A DNA stretch of 6,991 nt from Phycisphaerales bacterium. GTDB taxonomy: Bacteria > Planctomycetota > Phycisphaerae > Phycisphaerales > SM1A02. The notes under the pieces were generated by a model, which searched no databases, had not been told where the DNA came from, and worked only from the letters and a program-made list of their open reading frames with translations. Position numbers and translations under genes: made by a program. Positions 5,670 to 6,991 of this stretch are shown here, piece by piece (the first letter of the stretch is position 1; the number at the start of each line of letters is the position of its first letter). The stretch lies in NCBI GenBank assembly GCA_018882625.1, contig VERO01000115.1, positions 1 to 6,991 on the forward strand. Direction: 5' to 3'.

Positions 5670-6991
5670 CGCGGCTTGTGCGTCGTGCGCAGGTCTACGC
5701 GGCGATTTTCGGTGCAGCCGCGATCGGCGTGCCATCAGCGATCCTCGTCCTGTCTGGCGCTGACGCGGGCCGCGCCGCGTGGGATGCTGCCATCTACCAC
5801 GAGCGGGTCATTCGCTCGTTCATCGAGCAGTTCCCCTGGCTCGACATCCGCAATCCGCTCACGACGACCACACCGGGGTACCACGCCGCGCTCGCGGCAT
5901 TCGGCGCCGCCGTGTCCGACACGCCGATCGCACTGCGGCTCGCAGCGACCGCCGTAGGCGCGGCCCTCGTGGCGTTCGTGGCTGCATGGTGCGCGGGTCG
6001 CCGCGGCACCGCACAAGGCACGCTGCTCGCGCTGCCGCTCGCATGCAGCGTCTACGTCATCGGCTCGGCTGCCTGGCCCCTTCCTGACGATGCGGCGTGG
6101 ACGCTTGTCGCCCTGACGCTTGCGCTATCCCTCCGGGAGCCCTGGTCGATGCGGGCGTCCGCCAGTGCCGCCGCAGCACTGGTGGCGCTGGTGCTCGTGC
6201 GTCAGGTGCACATCTGGACCGCCCTTCCCCTGGCAGTCGCATGCATGATCCCTCCAGCGGCAGCTGCGCGCGGAGGGCACGACGCTGGCACGCCACTGAT
6301 GCGGCGCGTTGCGGTTGCCGCGGCAACCGTGACGCCAGCATGCGTGGCGGTCGCGGCATTCGTCTTGCTCTGGCGCGGGCTGGTGCCGCCACGGTTCCAG
6401 CGTGACGTGACGGGCATCAATCTTGCGACTCCCGCCTACGTGCTGCTGCAGTTCGCGGTCGCGGGAGTTGCGTTCCTCCCGTGGCTCGGTCCGGCAGTTG
6501 CCGGCGCGTGGTCGACCCGGCGAACGACACTTGCGCTCGCCGCCGCTGGCGCGCTCGCAATGGCTGCAGTCCCGGCAACCGTGCCCGATGAGGCCGCTGG
6601 CCGCTACTCCGGGCTGTGGGGTGCGCTCGCATGGCTTCCCTCCGTCGCCGGCCACTCGAACGTCGGCGTGCTGCTGCTGGCGCCGGCCGGAGGCGTGCTC
6701 ATGGCATCGGCCCTGATGGGCATCGCGAGTCGGCCGCGTGCCATCCTGTGTGCCGCCGTCATCGGCTTCGTGGCGGCCGTCACCGCCACCCACTACAGCT
6801 GGCAGCGGTATCACGAACCCGGCGTCCTGCTTCTGCTCGCGATGATCTCGGCGCTGCAGCCCGCCCGGGCGGACCGATCGGCGCGGCTCCGGCCCATGAT
6901 GGCTCTTGCGATCGGCGCGCTCTGCGCGGCGCTCTGGGTCATCGCATGGCGCGGACTGCACGGCGCACCCGTTGACCGCACCGAGCAGCCT
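5666..6991 (+). CDS. Polytopic membrane protein, putative GT-C (ALG10-like) glycosyltransferase, 3' truncated
   Basis: The frame starts with ATG inside the methyltransferase stop (ATGA) and stays open for 442 codons to the last base, so the C terminus lies outside the window. The product is rich in Ala, Val and Leu, with about ten or eleven likely membrane segments (for example near residues 10-30, 87-108, 117-135, 214-236, 256-276, 287-304, 358-376 and 411-428). The loop after the first helix has Asp40, AIYHERV (42-48), FPWLDIRNP (56-64) and TTTTPGYH (66-73). This spacing recalls the DE-FH...F-WDP-ITT-PGLY loop of eukaryotic ALG10/DIE2 glucosyltransferases. WPLPDD (137-142) and SWQRYHEP (378-385) are other likely conserved sites. 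GT-C enzymes of this type transfer sugars from polyprenyl-phosphate donors at the membrane. The assignment rests on motif resemblance by eye; another kind of polytopic membrane protein remains possible. Confidence 0.7.
   Translation, partial: MTRLVRRAQVYAAIFGAAAIGVPSAILVLSGADAGRAAWDAAIYHERVIRSFIEQFPWLDIRNPLTTTTPGYHAALAAFGAAVSDTPIALRLAATAVGAALVAFVAAWCAGRRGTAQGTLLALPLACSVYVIGSAAWPLPDDAAWTLVALTLALSLREPWSMRASASAAAALVALVLVRQVHIWTALPLAVACMIPPAAAARGGHDAGTPLMRRVAVAAATVTPACVAVAAFVLLWRGLVPPRFQRDVTGINLATPAYVLLQFAVAGVAFLPWLGPAVAGAWSTRRTTLALAAAGALAMAAVPATVPDEAAGRYSGLWGALAWLPSVAGHSNVGVLLLAPAGGVLMASALMGIASRPRAILCAAVIGFVAAVTATHYSWQRYHEPGVLLLLAMISALQPARADRSARLRPMMALAIGALCAALWVIAWRGLHGAPVDRTEQP

Noticed and set aside
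6125..6961. 278-codon minus-strand open frame at the right end
   Set aside because: The opposite strand has an uninterrupted 442-codon hydrophobic membrane-protein frame starting in an ATGA overlap; the minus product is Arg/His/Gly-rich without domains.
1..6991. CRISPR array, tRNA gene, insertion sequence or phage module
   Set aside because: No regularly spaced repeats, cloverleaf, transposase or phage-like gene was seen on either strand.

Overview
The window joins two sequences of very different composition. Bases 1 to about 410 are AT-rich (the first 60 bases are one-third G+C). On the minus strand they encode an internal piece of a type IIA topoisomerase B subunit (ParE/GyrB) that reads like the version found in low-GC actinobacteria. 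From about base 412 to the end the DNA is very GC-rich, with G/C-dominated third codon positions throughout. The host of this main part is probably a high-GC environmental bacterium. A planctomycete or an actinobacterium would fit, but no marker in the window settles it. The abrupt change inside a truncated gene suggests either a chimeric contig end or a recent recombination joint.

Layout after the junction: (a) a leader of about 200 bases (412-617) with hairpins and a short stretch resembling the 3' end of 16S rRNA; (b) cysD-cysN (618-2872, +), the two subunits of ATP sulfurylase, overlapping by one base; (c) a DASH-type cryptochrome/photolyase (4227-2869, -) that converges on cysN so tightly that both stop codons share one CTAG; (d) an 83-base divergent gap; (e) an MPPED-like metallophosphoesterase (4311-4961, +) ending in a terminator-like hairpin; (f) a class I SAM-dependent methyltransferase (4992-5669, +), coupled by an ATGA overlap to (g) a multi-membrane-spanning protein (5666 to window end, +). 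The last resembles GT-C glycosyltransferases and carries an N-terminal motif reminiscent of ALG10/DIE2.

CysD and CysN together activate sulfate to APS. CysN stops at its GTPase and beta-barrel domains, so no APS kinase is fused to it. The cryptochrome points to light-dependent repair or sensing. The last two genes look like one transcriptional unit, possibly for making and modifying a membrane-linked glycan or lipid, which is inferred from the pairing only. I see no CRISPR array, tRNA, insertion sequence or phage module. The ordinary genes are confidently identified. The most notable items are the composition junction, the 16S-like leader segment and the methyltransferase/ALG10-like pair.
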